64,000 nucleotides of DNA from Acidovorax sp. HDW3 (GTDB taxonomy: Bacteria > Pseudomonadota > Gammaproteobacteria > Burkholderiales > Burkholderiaceae_C), in assembly GCF_011303755.1 (NCBI RefSeq), contig NZ_CP049885.1, forward strand, positions 2,462,001 to 2,526,000, written 5' to 3'. Under the pieces are notes generated by a model that made no database searches, was not told the DNA's origin, and saw only the letters and a list, made by a program, of their open reading frames with translations. Each line of letters begins with the position of its first letter. The first letter of the stretch is position 1. The translations under genes and the position numbers were made by a program. Below, one piece after another: positions 1 through 10,061 of the stretch.

Positions 1-876
1 CTGCGCCGCAACATTGCCGGCCACGGGCGCGACGAGACCGGCCACATGCTCACCGCCCTGGCCACCATGCAAGAGGCCCTGCGCCGCCTGGCGCAGCAGG
101 TGCGAGCCAGCGTGCACGGCCTGCACCAGGCCACGGGTGAGATGGCCAGCGGCAACGTCGATCTGGCGCTGCGCACCGACCAGGCCGCCGCCAGCCTGCA
201 GCAAACCGCCGCCGCACTGGCGCAGGTGCAGCAGGCGGTGCAGCAGTCGGCCCACACCGCCGAGCGCACCGAGAGCCAGGCCGTGCACGCCGCCGCCCAG
301 GCGCAGCATGGCCAGCAGGTGGTGGCGCAGGTGGGGCAGAGCATGGCGGCGCTCGAGGGCAGCGCAGCGCGCATCGGCGCCATTACGGGCGTGATCGACG
401 CCCTGGCTTTCCAGACCAATTTGCTCGCGCTCAACGCCGCCATCGAGGCCGCCCACGCCGGCGAGTTCGGGCGCGGCTTTGGCGTCGTCGCCGGCGAGGT
501 GCGCCAGCTCGCCGGTCGTTCCGCCGAGGCGGCGCGTGAGATCAAGGCGCTGATCGAGCAGGCGCAGCAGCAGATCACCCACAGCAGCGCTCTGACGCAG
601 GCAGCCGACGCACGCATGGCGCAGGTGGCCGACGCCATCGCGCACACGGCGCGCGCCATGCACGACATCCGCGCCCACAGCCAAGCGCAGCGCAGCGACA
701 TCAGCGCCATCGGCCAGGCGCTCAATCAGCTCGACCATATGACGCAGAAAAACGCCGCCCTGGCCGAACAATCCGTGGGTGCCACGGCGCAGCTGCGCGG
801 CCAGGCGGACGAACTCAGCGCCCTGGTCAGCCGCTTCATCCTGCCCGAGGCAGCGCCCCTGGCGCTATCTATTTGA
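1..876 (+). CDS. Methyl-accepting chemotaxis protein, 3' part (start lies before the window)
   Basis: The reading frame is open from the first base and ends with TGA at 874-876, so only the cytoplasmic part (about 291 residues) is present. It holds the conserved signalling hairpin tip ([20 protein letters not shown], about residues 135-155 of the fragment) flanked by long Ala/Gln-rich coiled coil. This is the part of a chemoreceptor that docks CheW and CheA. The sensor and membrane segments lie outside the window, so the ligand cannot be said. The C-terminus has no CheR/CheB-binding pentapeptide and ends in LALSI. The last codons and the stop lie inside a copy of the dispersed 55-bp element. 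The neighbour thiC is convergent, with a strong hairpin between the two genes. Confidence 0.93.
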   Translation: MRRNIAGHGRDETGHMLTALATMQEALRRLAQQVRASVHGLHQATGEMASGNVDLALRTDQAAASLQQTAAALAQVQQAVQQSAHTAERTESQAVHAAAQAQHGQQVVAQVGQSMAALEGSAARIGAITGVIDALAFQTNLLALNAAIEAAHAGEFGRGFGVVAGEVRQLAGRSAEAAREIKALIEQAQQQITHSSALTQAADARMAQVADAIAHTARAMHDIRAHSQAQRSDISAIGQALNQLDHMTQKNAALAEQSVGATAQLRGQADELSALVSRFILPEAAPLALSI

Positions 877-891
877 GAGCTGCTAGCGCTC
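862..891 (+). repeat. Dispersed element, copy 1 (MCP stop codon)
   Basis: GCTAT, a short AT-rich stretch, then GAGCTGCTAGCGCT. This matches the core of the dispersed element seen elsewhere in the window. It covers the last MCP codons and the stop and is followed directly by the thiC terminator hairpin. Confidence 0.6.
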
Positions 892-930
892 AAAAACAAA
901 GGGGTTGAAAGGGAAAACCCTTTCAACCCC
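889..930 (-). terminator. Intrinsic terminator of thiC
   Basis: A perfect 13-bp stem (GGGGTTGAAAGGG / CCCTTTCAACCCC, 901-913 and 918-930) has a four-base loop. Read on the minus strand after the thiC stop, the hairpin is followed by TTTGTTTTTG. It lies between two convergent genes and may serve both, but only the minus direction has the T-rich tail. Confidence 0.75.
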
Positions 931-960
931 TTGTCCAGCAAGCGTCAGGCGCTCACATTT

Positions 961-2853
<1,893 letters not shown>

Positions 2854-2945
2854 TCAAAACACGGGGGTGGAATGCTCCGCAATTGCCGGGGGTCGCGCCA
2901 CGCGGCCCTGGTAAAGCCCACGCGCGCACCTGTCCCCGACTGCAG

Positions 2946-3044
2946 CTCTTCTTACGCTGGTACGACCCAGATCAAGTTCGCGGTTTCGGTGGGTGGGCCC
3001 ACCATCTCAGCACGCCTGAAACCCGTTCTTCGTGCACCCCGGAG
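2946..3044 (-). promoter_or_regulatory. TPP riboswitch (THI element)
   Basis: Read on the minus strand, the stretch contains the hallmarks of the thiamine pyrophosphate aptamer in order: CTCCGGGGTGC at the 5' side, GCTGAGATGG, then GAACTTGATCTGGGTCGTACC and AGCGTAAGAAGAG. It lies about 105 bases before the thiC start. The family usually represses translation or elongation of thiamine biosynthesis genes when bound to TPP. I did not identify the expression platform in the 100 bases between aptamer and start codon. Confidence 0.93.
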
Positions 3045-3053
3045 CAGGCGCAG

Positions 3054-3059
3054 AGTATA
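3054..3059 (-). promoter_or_regulatory. Candidate -10 box for thiC riboswitch transcript
   Basis: TATACT on the minus strand lies ten bases before the first aptamer bases, which is the right place for a start just ahead of the riboswitch. No convincing -35 hexamer is visible. Confidence 0.4.
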
Positions 3060-3060
3060 G

Positions 3061-3397
3061 GCACAAGTCCCCTCCCATGCGCCGGGCATGTTGCATCCCC
3101 AAAATACAGCGCATTATTTTGATGCCCCTTGAAATTTCAGGAAAAATACAGGATACTCCGCAGGTTCACTGCTTTATTGCCCGCCTTTGCAGTGTCCACA
3201 CATCAATACGCCATCTCCCCCGTATTGCTCGCAGCCGCAGACACAGACACACCCAGTGCATCGGCTCGCACACCGGCGTGCTTTCCCGGAAATTCGCACA
3301 TCGCCCCCACCGAATTTCATTCTCCCTCAGCCTATTGCTGCGGGGTTCTTGCTCCTTTCCAGATGGCCGGTGCCCAGCGCGTGCGTCATCTCTATTC
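3061..3397. other. Intergenic region of about 340 bp, no gene recognised
   Basis: This region separates the divergent thiC riboswitch and the small gene upstream of infA. It is less GC-rich than its surroundings. Open frames exist, but they show no codon pattern or motif I trust. It presumably holds the promoter for the small gene/infA pair. Confidence 0.5.
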
Positions 3398-3616
3398 ATG
3401 TTTTCCACATCACACACCGAGCGCGTCGGCGACTATGTCGTCACGCCTCTCGCAAAGTCCACTGAACAGGGCTTTTTCATTGCCTCGGTCTCCATCCGCC
3501 GGGGTGTATACGACCGTATTTTTCGTTTTATCCCGCGCTTTTCCTGCGCGGCCCAAGCCGCGCAATATGCCCTGACTGAAGGACGCAGCCTGGTGCTGTC
3601 CAATCAGCTGGGCTGA
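3398..3616 (+). CDS. Small conserved-looking protein of 72 residues, function unknown
   Basis: The frame encodes [20 protein letters not shown] and continues with [20 protein letters not shown], ending in a short helix-like tail. The order of beta-like and aromatic segments reads like a real small cytoplasmic protein. The stop lies 22 bases before the infA start, which suggests cotranscription. The ATG at 3398 was chosen because the protein-like region begins there; the frame stays open upstream but that part looks random. No clear Shine-Dalgarno sequence precedes it. I do not recognise a named family. Confidence 0.6.
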   Translation: MFSTSHTERVGDYVVTPLAKSTEQGFFIASVSIRRGVYDRIFRFIPRFSCAAQAAQYALTEGRSLVLSNQLG

Positions 3617-3638
3617 TGCGCCACAACCAAGGAGCCTC

Positions 3639-3905
3639 GTGGCCAAAGAAGAACTCATTGAAATGCAGGGGAAGGTCGATGAAGTCCTGCCCGATTCCCG
3701 TTACCGTGTGACGCTTGAAAACGGGCACCAGCTCATCGCCTACACCGGCGGGAAAATGCGCAAACACCGCATCAAAGTGCTCGCTGGCGACCGCGTCACC
3801 CTGGAGATGTCGCCCTACGACCTGAACAAAGGCCGCCTGACATTCCGGCACATTGAACAACGCGCTGGTGGCGCCCCCCGGCCTGCCCAGCCGCGCCGGC
3901 GTTAA
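3639..3905 (+). CDS. infA: Translation initiation factor IF-1
   Basis: IF-1 binds the ribosomal A site during initiation, with IF-2 and IF-3. The 88-residue protein is a single S1/OB-fold ([20 protein letters not shown] at the start, then RVTLENGH and [12 protein letters not shown]). It is longer than the 72-residue E. coli protein because of a Pro/Arg-rich tail ([14 protein letters not shown]). The start codon is GTG, with AAGGAG four bases before it. Betaproteobacteria often carry two IF-1 genes, one of them outside the ribosomal protein cluster; this isolated gene fits the second type, which is an inference. It is followed by an RNA-binding protein gene on the same strand. Confidence 0.92.
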   Translation: MAKEELIEMQGKVDEVLPDSRYRVTLENGHQLIAYTGGKMRKHRIKVLAGDRVTLEMSPYDLNKGRLTFRHIEQRAGGAPRPAQPRRR

Positions 3906-3924
3906 CCGCCCTTTTTACCCCCTT

Positions 3925-3956
3925 GCCTGCCAGCTTCTTGCTTGCAGGCTTTTCTT
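3925..3956 (+). terminator. Possible terminator between infA and the RRM gene
   Basis: A GCCTGC/GCAGGC stem (3925-3930 and 3944-3949) with a 13-base loop is followed by TTTTCTT. The stem is short, so it may only attenuate. Confidence 0.35.
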
Positions 3957-3971
3957 ACTGAAAGTACACCC

Positions 3972-4277
3972 ATGAACAACAAACTGTATGTCGGCAATCT
4001 GGCCTACTCTGTCAACAATGAAACCTTGATCGGACTCTTTTCCGAATTCGGCACAGTCACCAGCGCCAAGGTCATGATGGACCGCGATACGGGTCGCTCC
4101 AAAGGCTTTGGTTTTGTCGAAATGGACAACGAAGCACAGGCCAAGGCCGCCATTGATGGCACGAATGGTAAGTCTGTGGACGGCCGCAGCTTGACCGTCA
4201 ACATTGCCCGCCCGATGGAGCCGCGCCAGAACTTTGGCGGCGGTGATCGGGGCGGCTACCGCAACCAGCGTTATTGA
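3972..4277 (+). CDS. Cold-shock type RNA-binding protein with one RRM
   Basis: A 101-residue protein made of a single RNA-recognition motif. RNP2 is LYVGNL (residues about 4-9) and RNP1 is KGFGFVEM (about 43-50), followed by a short Gly/Arg tail (GGGDRGGYRNQ). Such small RRM proteins are common in betaproteobacteria and cyanobacteria and bind single-stranded RNA, often in response to cold; the RNA targets are unknown here. The start was set at MNNKLYVG because the RRM begins there. An upstream in-frame ATG would add ten unconserved residues that overlap a hairpin. Confidence 0.92.
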   Translation: MNNKLYVGNLAYSVNNETLIGLFSEFGTVTSAKVMMDRDTGRSKGFGFVEMDNEAQAKAAIDGTNGKSVDGRSLTVNIARPMEPRQNFGGGDRGGYRNQRY

Positions 4278-4281
4278 CCCC

Positions 4282-4395
4282 AGCCCGAAGGGGAGCGACT
4301 ATTGATCCGGCTCGGTGAGGTCTCAAATCCCGTTCGGGCTGAGCTGGGCCTGTCCTGAGCTTGACGAAGGGTCAAAGCCCTTCGACAAGCTCAGG
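4282..4395. repeat. Nested inverted repeats, REP-like
   Basis: Two palindromes lie side by side. CAGCCCGAA (4282-4290) pairs with TTCGGGCTG (4333-4341). CCTGAGCTTGACGAAGGG (4354-4371) pairs with CCCTTCGACAAGCTCAGG (4378-4395), with one mismatch and a six-base loop. The second is a palindrome type (CTTCGACAAGCTCAGG) that I recall as widespread between genes in Proteobacteria. It lies between the RRM gene and the convergent lpxC, so it may also end transcription. Confidence 0.7.
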
Positions 4396-4461
4396 GCGAG
4401 CGGTTCAAACTTCACAGGGCCGAATCAATAGGAACATAGCCCCCTTCCAGAACGCCCCGCT

Positions 4462-5385
4462 TCACCAGGCGCGCACTGGCTGCGCCAGCCCCTGCGGGGC
4501 CTGGCGCTCGTCGGCAAAGCTCACCACCTCCCAGGCCTGGGGCTGGGCCAGCAGGGCGCGCAGCAGCTGGTTGTTCATGGCGTGGCCGCTGCGAAAGGCG
4601 CTGTAGGCGGCCAGCAGCGGCTTGCCGATGAGGTACAGGTCGCCCATGGCGTCGAGGATTTTGTGCTTGGCGAACTCATCGTCGTAGCGCAGGCCGTCGG
4701 CGTTGAGCACCTTGTAGTCGTCCATGACGATGGCGTTATCGAGCCCGCCGCCCAGCGCCAGGCCGTGGGTGCGCAGCATTTCGACGTCGCGCGTAAAGCC
4801 AAAGGTGCGGGCACGGGCGATGTCGCGCGCGTAGTTGCCGGCGCCCAGGTCAAACTCCACGCACTGGCCAGTGGAATCCACCGCCGGGTGCGCAAAATCG
4901 ATCTCGAAGCGCAGCTTGAAGCCGTGGTACGGCTCCAGGCGCGCCCACTTGAGCTGCGCCCCGGCGCCTTCGCGCACCTCCACCGGCTGCGTCACGCGGA
5001 TGAAACGCTTGGGCGCTTTTTGCAGCTGCACGCCGGCGCTTTGCAGCAAGAAGACGAACGATGCCGACGAACCATCGAGGATCGGCACCTCTTCGGCGGT
5101 GATGTCGATGTAGAGGTTGTCCAGCCCCAGGCCGGCGCAGGCCGACATGATGTGCTCGACGGTGTGCACCTTGGCGCTGCCCACGCCAATGGTCGAAGCC
5201 ATGCGCGTATCGACCACGGCGTCGGCACTGATCGGGATATCCACCGGCTCGGGCAAATCCACGCGCCGAAAGACGATGCCGGTATCGGGCTGGGCCGGGC
5301 GCAGCGTGAGTTCCACGCGCTGGCCGCTGTGCAGGCCCACGCCGACGGCGCGGGTCAAGGTCTTGATCGTGCGTTGCTGGAGCAT
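4462..5385 (-). CDS. lpxC: UDP-3-O-acyl-N-acetylglucosamine deacetylase
   Basis: LpxC removes the acetyl group from UDP-3-O-acyl-GlcNAc, the committed step of lipid A synthesis, in the cytoplasm. The 307-residue protein has the normal length and shows the zinc ligands in HTVEH (His78) and HKILDAMGD (His241, Asp245), the catalytic region around His268 (SGHAMNN), and [10 protein letters not shown]. It is the last gene of the dcw cluster, as in many proteobacteria. It has its own likely promoter: TAAAAT lies nine bases before the ATG and no Shine-Dalgarno sequence is visible, so the transcript may be leaderless. Strong hairpins separate it from ftsZ. Confidence 0.97.
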   Translation of the reverse strand: MLQQRTIKTLTRAVGVGLHSGQRVELTLRPAQPDTGIVFRRVDLPEPVDIPISADAVVDTRMASTIGVGSAKVHTVEHIMSACAGLGLDNLYIDITAEEVPILDGSSASFVFLLQSAGVQLQKAPKRFIRVTQPVEVREGAGAQLKWARLEPYHGFKLRFEIDFAHPAVDSTGQCVEFDLGAGNYARDIARARTFGFTRDVEMLRTHGLALGGGLDNAIVMDDYKVLNADGLRYDDEFAKHKILDAMGDLYLIGKPLLAAYSAFRSGHAMNNQLLRALLAQPQAWEVVSFADERQAPQGLAQPVRAW

Positions 5386-5394
5386 AGGGGGGAA

Positions 5395-5400
5395 ATTTTA
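5395..5400 (-). promoter_or_regulatory. Candidate -10 box of lpxC, possibly leaderless
   Basis: TAAAAT on the minus strand ends nine bases before the lpxC ATG. With a usual spacing the transcript would start within about three bases of the start codon. The -35 region is weak. Confidence 0.4.
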
Positions 5401-5419
5401 GTCGGCCCACCTTGGGCTG

Positions 5420-5448
5420 GCATGGCGGCGTCGCTATCGCCGCCATGC
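5420..5448. other. Perfect 11-bp hairpin between ftsZ and lpxC
   Basis: GCATGGCGGCG (5420-5430) pairs with CGCCGCCATGC (5438-5448) around a seven-base loop. There is no T-run on either side, so it is more likely an RNA stability or regulatory structure than a classic terminator. Confidence 0.55.
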
Positions 5449-5463
5449 AATAAATCAACATTA

Positions 5464-5498
5464 AAAAATAAAAGCCGCCGGCATGACCGGCGGCTTTT
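5464..5498 (-). terminator. Intrinsic terminator of ftsZ
   Basis: A perfect 12-bp stem (AAAAGCCGCCGG / CCGGCGGCTTTT, 5470-5481 and 5487-5498) is followed on the minus strand by TTTTATTTTTTAA. It lies 20 bases after the ftsZ stop and should uncouple ftsZ from lpxC. Confidence 0.85.
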
Positions 5499-5518
5499 GC
5501 GTGACGAAAGTCCGAAAC

Positions 5519-6769
5519 TCAGTCCGCCTGCTTGCGCAGGAAAGCGGGAATTTCCAGATCGTCCATGCCGCCGGACGCCAGGGCATCCACCTTGGCGGCT
5601 GCCTGGTTGCGGTTGTTGCGCCACACGCTGGGCACTTGCATCCCGGCGTAATCGCTACCGGCTGCGCCACCCGTGATGGTGCCGGTAATGCCGCTGGCGC
5701 TGCCCATGGTGGGGGCAGAACCGCCGCCCATGGGCATGGCGTAGGCAACGTTGTCGGTGCCGGTGCGCAGCGCGCCCTGCACCACCTGCATGGACTGGCG
5801 GCGCACGTTCGGGCGCTGCAAGCCGGTGGCGACGACGGTGACGCGGATCTCGTCGCCCAGGCTGTCGTCGTAGGCGGCGCCGTAGATCACGTGCGCATCG
5901 GGCGCGGCGTAGGCGTTGACGGTGCTCATCGCCTGGCCGGACTCGGCCATCTTCAGCGCGCCCCGGGCCGCCGTGACCAGCACCAGCACGCCCTTGGCGC
6001 CCGAGAGGTCAATGCCTTCGAGCAGCGGGCAGGCAATGGCCTGCTCGGCGGCGATGCGCGCGCGGTCCGGGCCGCTGGCGGTGGCCGTGCCCATCATGGC
6101 GCGGCCAGGCTCGCCCATCACCGTGCGCACGTCTTCAAAGTCCACGTTCACCAGGCCGTAGTCGTTGATGATTTCGGCAATGCCGCCGACGGCGTTTTTC
6201 AGCACGTCGTTGGCCTGGGCGAAGGCTTCTTCCTGGGTGATGTCGTTGCCCAGCACCTCGATCAGCTTTTCGTTGAGCACCACGATGAGCGAATCGACGT
6301 TGGCCTCGAGCTCGGCCAGGCCGTCGTCGGCGTTCTTCATGCGGCGGCTGCCTTCCCACTCGAAGGGCTTGGTGACCACGCCCACGGTGAGGATGCCCAT
6401 TTCCTTGGCGATGCGCGCAATCACGGGTGCGGCGCCGGTGCCGGTGCCGCCGCCCATGCCAGCGGTGATGAACAGCATGTGCGCGCCCTGAATGGCCTGG
6501 CGGATATCGGCCTCGGCACTCTCGGCCGCTTCGCGCGCCTTGTCGGGCTTGCTGCCTGCACCCAGGCCGGTGCCGCCGAGCTGGATGTGGCGGTGCGCCG
6601 TGCTGCGCGCGAGCGCCTGCGCATCCGTGTTGGCGCAAACAAATTCCACGCCCTGTACCGAGCGCACGATCATGTGCTCGACAGCGTTGCCGCCGCCGCC
6701 GCCGACACCGATCACCTTGATCTGCGTACCTTGGTTGAACTCTTCGGACTCGATCATTTCGATGCTCAT
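5519..6769 (-). CDS. ftsZ: Cell division GTPase FtsZ
   Basis: FtsZ is the tubulin-like GTPase that forms the Z-ring at midcell. The 416-residue protein has the phosphate-binding signature GGGTGTG (residues about 106-112), NTDAQAL, and the T7 loop region (LVNVDFEDVRTVM). After a variable linker comes the C-terminal conserved peptide DDLEIPAFLRKQAD, which binds FtsA and ZipA-type anchors. AGGAG stands seven bases before the ATG. ftsA lies upstream, separated by 177 bases that hold a likely promoter, so FtsZ can be made in excess over FtsA. Confidence 0.98.
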   Translation of the reverse strand: MSIEMIESEEFNQGTQIKVIGVGGGGGNAVEHMIVRSVQGVEFVCANTDAQALARSTAHRHIQLGGTGLGAGSKPDKAREAAESAEADIRQAIQGAHMLFITAGMGGGTGTGAAPVIARIAKEMGILTVGVVTKPFEWEGSRRMKNADDGLAELEANVDSLIVVLNEKLIEVLGNDITQEEAFAQANDVLKNAVGGIAEIINDYGLVNVDFEDVRTVMGEPGRAMMGTATASGPDRARIAAEQAIACPLLEGIDLSGAKGVLVLVTAARGALKMAESGQAMSTVNAYAAPDAHVIYGAAYDDSLGDEIRVTVVATGLQRPNVRRQSMQVVQGALRTGTDNVAYAMPMGGGSAPTMGSASGITGTITGGAAGSDYAGMQVPSVWRNNRNQAAAKVDALASGGMDDLEIPAFLRKQAD

Positions 6770-6805
6770 GTGGATGCTCCTGAACTACTCTAAAAAATAC
6801 TGTTG

Positions 6806-6834
6806 TCTATAGGGAAAAGGATAAACGACACCAA
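6806..6834 (-). promoter_or_regulatory. Likely ftsZ promoter in the ftsA-ftsZ gap
   Basis: On the minus strand TTGGTG is followed after 17 bases by TATAGA, about 35 bases before the ftsZ start. The rest of the 177-bp gap holds nothing else I recognise. Dedicated ftsZ promoters close to the gene are usual in proteobacteria. Confidence 0.5.
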
Positions 6835-6946
6835 CCCGCTTTCAACCCACTTTGGGACCAAAACGGCGGCCCGGTACTCACCCCGGTGCCGCGTGCACGG
6901 CGCCTGGGACCGGCGCGAACGAACCAGATACGGTGCAGGGGCATGG

Positions 6947-8176
6947 TCAGAACGTCCCCACAATGAAATCTTTGAACCGGCCCAGCACGGTTTTCATGGA
7001 ACCGCCCTGGGCCGCCACCTTGAAGCCGCGCAGGCGCGCCAGGCGTGCCTCTTCGAGCTGCCCCATGACGGTGGCTGCGCGCGGCTGGGCGACCATATCG
7101 GCCAGCGCGCTTGCATATTTGGGTACGCCCCGGCGCACGGGCTTCAAGAAAATGTCTTCGGCCAGCTCGACCATGCCAGGCATGACGGCGCTGCCGCCGG
7201 TGAGCACGATGCCCGAGGACAGCACCTCCTCGTAGCCCGAATCGCGGATGGCGCGGTGCACCAGGGAGAAAATTTCTTCCACGCGCGGCTCGATCACGCC
7301 GGCGAGCACCTGGCGGCTCAAGAGGCGCGGCCCCCGGTCGCCCAGGCCCGGCACCTCGACCTGCACCTCGGGGTCGGCCAGCAGCTGCTTGGCGTAGCCG
7401 TTCTCGACCTTGATGTCCTCGGCGTCCTTGGTCGGCGTGCGCAGCGCCATGGCAATGTCGCTGGTGATGAGGTCGCCCGCCGCCGGAATGACGGCCGTGT
7501 GGCGGATGGCGCCGCCGGTGAAGATGGCCACGTCCGTCGTGCCGGCGCCGATATCGACCACCGCCACGCCCAGCTCGCGCTCGTCGTCGGTGAGCACGGC
7601 GTGGCTGCTGGCGAGCGGGTTGAGCATGAGCTGCTCGACCTCCAGGCCGCAGCGGCGCACGCACTTGATGATGTTCTCGGCCGCGCTTTGCGCGCCGGTG
7701 ACGATGTGCACGTTGGCCTCCAGGCGGATGCCGCTCATGCCGATGGGCTCCTTCACGTCCTGGCCGTCGATGACGAACTCCTGCGGCTCGACCAGCAGCA
7801 GGCGCTGGTCGCTGGAGATGTTCACCGCCTTGGCCGTCTCGACCACGCGCGCGACGTCGGTGGCCGTGACTTCCTTGTCCTTGATGGCCACCATGCCGCG
7901 CGAATTCTGGCCCCGGATGTGGCTGCCGGTGATGCCGGTATAGACGCGCTGAATCTTGCAGTCGGCCATCAGCTCGGCCTCCTTGAGCGCCTGCTGGATG
8001 CTCTGCACCGTGGCGTCAATGTTGACCACCACGCCGCGCTTCAAACCATTGGAAGGCGCCACGCCCAGGCCGGCGAGTTTCAACTCGCCGCTGGGCAGCA
8101 CTTCGGCAACCACGGCCATGACCTTGGCGGTGCCAATGTCGAGTCCGACGACCACATCCTTGAATTCTCTTGCCAT
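6947..8176 (-). CDS. ftsA: Cell division protein FtsA
   Basis: FtsA is an actin-like ATPase that tethers FtsZ filaments to the inner membrane and activates septal synthesis. The 409-residue protein has the phosphate-1 motif GLDIGTAKVMAVV at residues about 10-22, the phosphate-2 motif VVDIGAGTTDVAIF near 205, and a C-terminal region (GRFKDFIVGTF) in the position of the amphipathic membrane-targeting helix. It lies 22 bases after ftsQ and 177 bases before ftsZ, the standard ftsQAZ order. Confidence 0.98.
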   Translation of the reverse strand: MAREFKDVVVGLDIGTAKVMAVVAEVLPSGELKLAGLGVAPSNGLKRGVVVNIDATVQSIQQALKEAELMADCKIQRVYTGITGSHIRGQNSRGMVAIKDKEVTATDVARVVETAKAVNISSDQRLLLVEPQEFVIDGQDVKEPIGMSGIRLEANVHIVTGAQSAAENIIKCVRRCGLEVEQLMLNPLASSHAVLTDDERELGVAVVDIGAGTTDVAIFTGGAIRHTAVIPAAGDLITSDIAMALRTPTKDAEDIKVENGYAKQLLADPEVQVEVPGLGDRGPRLLSRQVLAGVIEPRVEEIFSLVHRAIRDSGYEEVLSSGIVLTGGSAVMPGMVELAEDIFLKPVRRGVPKYASALADMVAQPRAATVMGQLEEARLARLRGFKVAAQGGSMKTVLGRFKDFIVGTF

Positions 8177-8198
8177 AGGTCTTGTCTGCCCTCTTGTC

Positions 8199-9062
8199 TT
8201 AATGTTGTCCGCTCTTGTACGCCGGCGCCTTGGCCGCAGCCGGCTTGTGCGCCGCCGTCTGGCCGAGCTTGGCCACGGCGCGCGCAGCCTGCTCGGCGGT
8301 AATGGTGGTGACGCCGCGCAGGCGCAGGGCGTAGCCGTCGCTGTGGCGCAGGTCGGCGCCTTCGAGCGCCTGCGGGCTGCGCTGGTACTGCGCCGTCACC
8401 TGCGCCAGCGTGCGCACCAGGCGGCGCACGCGCGCCAGCACCTCGGCGCGCTCGCCGCCGCCGAGTTCCAGGCGCGCACCGTTGGAGAGTTCGGCCTGCC
8501 AGCTGCCGCGCCCGGACAGCGCCAGCTCCTGCAGCTGCATATCGAGCGGCGCCAGCTGCGGCGCGAGCTGGCGGTACATGGCCAGCACTTCGTCGGCCTG
8601 GCCTTGCGGGCCCTGCAGGCGCGGCAGGTGCTCCTGCTCCTCGTCGTCGGCCTCGGCGTCAAAAATCTCGCCATCGCTGTTGAGCAGCTGCGCCTGCGAC
8701 GGCGGCCCCCACAGGGCAATCGCCTCTTGCTCGTGCAGCTCGATGCGCAAGGTGCCGGGGAACTCGCGCCGCACCTGGGCGTAGCGCACCCAGGGCGCCT
8801 GCTCAAACGCTGCGCGCAGGGCATCGAGATCGACGGTAAAAAAGTTGCCCACCAGACTCGGCTGCACCAGCGGGCGCAGCGTGGCCGGGCTGTTGTGCAT
8901 CAGATCGCCCTGCACCACGATGCGCTGGATGGCAAACACAGGCCGCGACAGCAGCCAGTGCACGCCCGCTGCCAGCGCCAACAGGGCGCAGCCCAGGAAC
9001 AGAACCGAAGCGGTCCAGTTCATGAGCTTGACGTCCAGCGGCAGGGGCAGCGTTTGTTGCAT
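8199..9062 (-). CDS. ftsQ: Cell division protein FtsQ
   Basis: FtsQ is a bitopic inner-membrane protein that bridges early and late divisome proteins through FtsB and FtsL. The 287-residue sequence has one membrane segment at about residues 17-40 (ASVLFLGCALLALAAGVHWLL). A POTRA domain follows (FAIQRIVVQGDL through EFPGTLRIELHEQEAIALWG), then the FtsQ beta domain. The cytoplasmic tail is short and the Ala/Lys-rich C-terminus (AAAKAPAYKSGQH) is lineage-specific. The start is six bases after the ddl stop. Confidence 0.95.
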   Translation of the reverse strand: MQQTLPLPLDVKLMNWTASVLFLGCALLALAAGVHWLLSRPVFAIQRIVVQGDLMHNSPATLRPLVQPSLVGNFFTVDLDALRAAFEQAPWVRYAQVRREFPGTLRIELHEQEAIALWGPPSQAQLLNSDGEIFDAEADDEEQEHLPRLQGPQGQADEVLAMYRQLAPQLAPLDMQLQELALSGRGSWQAELSNGARLELGGGERAEVLARVRRLVRTLAQVTAQYQRSPQALEGADLRHSDGYALRLRGVTTITAEQAARAVAKLGQTAAHKPAAAKAPAYKSGQH

Positions 9063-9068
9063 GGCGTT

Positions 9069-10061
9069 TTAAGCTCCGGCCATGGCGCGGTCGGCCTGGT
9101 GCTGCCAGGCGTCGAGCGAGGCGCCGGCGAGCAGGCGCAGGCACAGGTCTTCGTAGCTGATGCCGGCTGCGCGCGCCGACATCGGCACCAGCGAATGGCC
9201 CGTCATGCCGGGCGAGGTGTTGATCTCGAGCAAAAACGGCTGGCGGTCGCGCGCGCGCACCATGATGTCGGCACGCGCCCAGCCCCTGCAGCCCAGGGTG
9301 CGGTAGGCGCGCAGGGCGATGCGCTGGATCTCGCGCTCCTCGGCCTCGGGCAGGCCGCTGGGGCAGTGGTACTGCGTGCTGTCGTTGAAGTATTTGTTCT
9401 GGTAGTCGTAGTTGCCCTGAGGCGCCTCGATGCGGATCACCGGCAGCGCCCGCGCATCCGCGCCCTGGCCCAGCACCGGGCAGGTGGTCTCGTCGCCGGC
9501 AATGAACTGCTCGCACAGCACCTCGGGGTCGTAGCGCGCGGCGAGCTGGTAGGCCTGGGCGCATTCCTCGGGCCGCGTGACCTTGGTCAGGCCGATGGTC
9601 GAGCCCTCGCGCGAGGGCTTGACGATCATGGGCGCGCCCAGCTCGGCCAGGGCCTGGGCGCACTCCTCGGCGCTGGCCACCAGGCGCCAGTCGGGGGTGG
9701 GCAGGCCCTCGAAGCGCCAGATGCGCTTGGTCATGATCTTGTCCATGGCGATGCTCGACGCCATCACGCCCGAGCCGGTGTAGGGCAGGCCCAGCAGTTC
9801 GAGCGCGCCTTGCACCGCACCGTCTTCACCGTGGCGGCCATGCAGGGCGATGAAGCAGCGCGCAAAGCCCTGGTTTTTCAATTCGCACAGCGGCTGCTGC
9901 GCGGGGTCAAAGGCATGGGCATCGACGCCGCGCGCGCGCAGCGCCTGCAGCACGCCCTGGCCGGACATCAGGGAAATTTCGCGCTCGGACGAGTCCCCGC
10001 CCAGCAGCACGGCCACCCGGCCCAGGCTGGCAGCGTCTATTTTTAGATCAAATTGGCTCAT
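9069..10061 (-). CDS. ddl: D-alanine--D-alanine ligase
   Basis: Ddl is an ATP-grasp enzyme that makes the D-Ala-D-Ala dipeptide added by MurF. The 330-residue protein shows [20 protein letters not shown] at the N-terminus, the ATP-binding segment [14 protein letters not shown], and [15 protein letters not shown] with the metal and substrate residues. Its ATG overlaps the murC stop (ATGA). Residues 5-14 ([10 protein letters not shown]) are encoded by bases resembling the dispersed element of this window. The isozyme label (DdlB) would follow from the dcw position only. Confidence 0.97.
   Translation of the reverse strand: MSQFDLKIDAASLGRVAVLLGGDSSEREISLMSGQGVLQALRARGVDAHAFDPAQQPLCELKNQGFARCFIALHGRHGEDGAVQGALELLGLPYTGSGVMASSIAMDKIMTKRIWRFEGLPTPDWRLVASAEECAQALAELGAPMIVKPSREGSTIGLTKVTRPEECAQAYQLAARYDPEVLCEQFIAGDETTCPVLGQGADARALPVIRIEAPQGNYDYQNKYFNDSTQYHCPSGLPEAEEREIQRIALRAYRTLGCRGWARADIMVRARDRQPFLLEINTSPGMTGHSLVPMSARAAGISYEDLCLRLLAGASLDAWQHQADRAMAGA
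10023..10049 (-). repeat. Diverged relative of the dispersed element inside ddl
   Basis: On the coding strand it reads CTAAAAATAGACGCTGCCAG followed by CCTGG, which lines up with the element (CTATAAAAATAGAGCTGCTAGCGCTTG type). It is short and could be chance. Confidence 0.3.

Noticed and set aside
6803-10046. Long plus-strand frames opposite ftsA, ftsQ and ddl
   Set aside because: They mirror the codon periodicity of the real genes and show no domain or ribosome-binding site.
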